Shown: positions 13,331-13,680 of the stretch, in pieces
Layout: every line of letters begins with the position of its first letter
How positions within the stretch are numbered: position 1 is the stretch's first letter
Assembly: GCA_027451305.1 (NCBI GenBank)
Contig: DAIDJQ010000103.1
Span: forward strand, 1-13,680
Origin: Cellulomonas sp.
GTDB taxonomy: Bacteria; Actinomycetota; Actinomycetes; Actinomycetales; Cellulomonadaceae
DNA length: 13,680 nucleotides
Direction of reading: 5' to 3'
The notes under the pieces: generated by a model
What the model was told of the DNA's origin: nothing
The model's database searches: none
The model's input: the letters and a program-made list of their open reading frames with translations, nothing else
Position numbers and translations under genes: made by a program

Positions 13331-13680
13331 ATGACCGTGCCGCGTACTCCCGAGAACTCGGACATCCTGCTGGAAGGCGACGGGTGGCTGACCGCACAGG
13401 TGCGACCCGCGGGGTCGTTCGGCCGGGAGGACGTCGGCCGGCTGCGGGCACTGCTCGACGCGCTGTCCGCCTGCGCCTCGCTCGTCGTGCTCGACCTGGG
13501 AGCCGCTCGGCTGCGGTCGAACCGGGCCGCCGTGGCGATCGACGACGCGGCCGCCCGGCTGGAGGGCCGCGGCGGCTGCCTGCTCTGCATCAACGCGGAC
13601 GCCGAGGCGCGCGGCCGCCTGGGTGCGTGCACGCACGCGCTGGTCGTCGGTGAGGCGCCCGCGCCGGTCGTGCTCGCGGC
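13331..13680 (+). CDS. STAS-like (anti-anti-sigma type) protein, partial
   Basis: 116 complete codons are present and the gene continues past the window. ATG 13331 is well supported by GAGGAGG (13318-13324) 6 bases upstream, the strongest ribosome-binding site here. The protein begins MTVPRTPENSDILLEGDGWL and has the beta-alpha pattern of a STAS domain: TAQVRPAGSF, then EDVGRLRALLDALSAC, SLVVLDLGAARLRSN, a helix AAVAIDDAAARLEGRG, then GCLLCINADAEARGRLG. The LVVLDLGAARLRSN segment stands where STAS proteins have a strand ending in D-S-S/A-G, with the Ser that anti-sigma kinases phosphorylate. Here S70 in RSN is the only nearby Ser and the Asp is missing, so phospho-control is uncertain. Such proteins act in partner-switching control of alternative sigma factors. 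The family call is from pattern only. Confidence 0.6.
   Translation, partial: MTVPRTPENSDILLEGDGWLTAQVRPAGSFGREDVGRLRALLDALSACASLVVLDLGAARLRSNRAAVAIDDAAARLEGRGGCLLCINADAEARGRLGACTHALVVGEAPAPVVLA

Noticed and set aside
1..13680. tRNA or rRNA genes, insertion sequences, integrases, CRISPR arrays, toxin-antitoxin or phage-defence genes
   Set aside because: None could be recognised by eye on either strand; a covariance-model or profile search would be needed to exclude small RNAs.

Overview
The window is very GC-rich, uses GTG starts freely and carries the disA-radA pair, the MprAB-like two-component layout and alanine/proline/threonine-rich exported proteins typical of actinobacteria. The gene set most resembles Cellulomonadaceae or a close relative; that placement is inference from protein style and gene order, not a search. 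All main genes read cleanly except for two damaged loci.

Left edge (1-1016): the last codons of a rubrerythrin end at base 74. Seven bases later comes the amino-terminal end of mutY on the opposite strand, cut off right after its LQQT motif, with a 12-bp palindrome (70-81) at the join. A divergent GNAT acetyltransferase (306-1016) follows.

Genome-maintenance block (1130-5249): a membrane-anchored exported protein (+) converges on disA (-, c-di-AMP synthase with DNA-binding HhH tail). disA lies behind radA (-, recombination branch-migration ATPase), and a second membrane-anchored exported protein diverges from radA. disA, radA and both GNAT genes have a TANNNT-type -10 box 6-8 bases before the start codon, which suggests leaderless mRNAs and supports the starts chosen.

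Middle (5280-6049): a second GNAT gene is interrupted by an in-frame TAG at codon 18. A 22-bp-stem inverted repeat separates it from the next operon and probably terminates that operon.

Envelope operon (12108 down to 6050, all -): OmpR-family response regulator, histidine kinase, GT2/GtrA glycosyltransferase and a YkcB-like GT39 membrane glycosyltransferase. The regulator/kinase and GT2/GT39 pairs each overlap by 4 bases and the kinase-GT2 gap is 22 bases, so this looks like one transcription unit. The likely job is to sense an envelope signal and make a polyprenyl-phosphate-linked sugar (GT2) that GT39 uses outside the membrane. Upstream of the regulator lies a four-copy CTG element at exactly 11-bp steps, as expected for an OmpR/PhoB-type operator; a similar phased element precedes the last gene.

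Right edge (12280-13680): a lipoprotein phosphoesterase of the acid phosphatase/phospholipase C family, divergent from the regulator, then a STAS-like protein that runs off the window.

I saw no rRNA, tRNA, CRISPR array, insertion sequence or integrase. The most notable observations are the mutY/rubrerythrin junction, the amber codon in the second GNAT gene, the set of leaderless-type promoters and the 11-bp phased operator.
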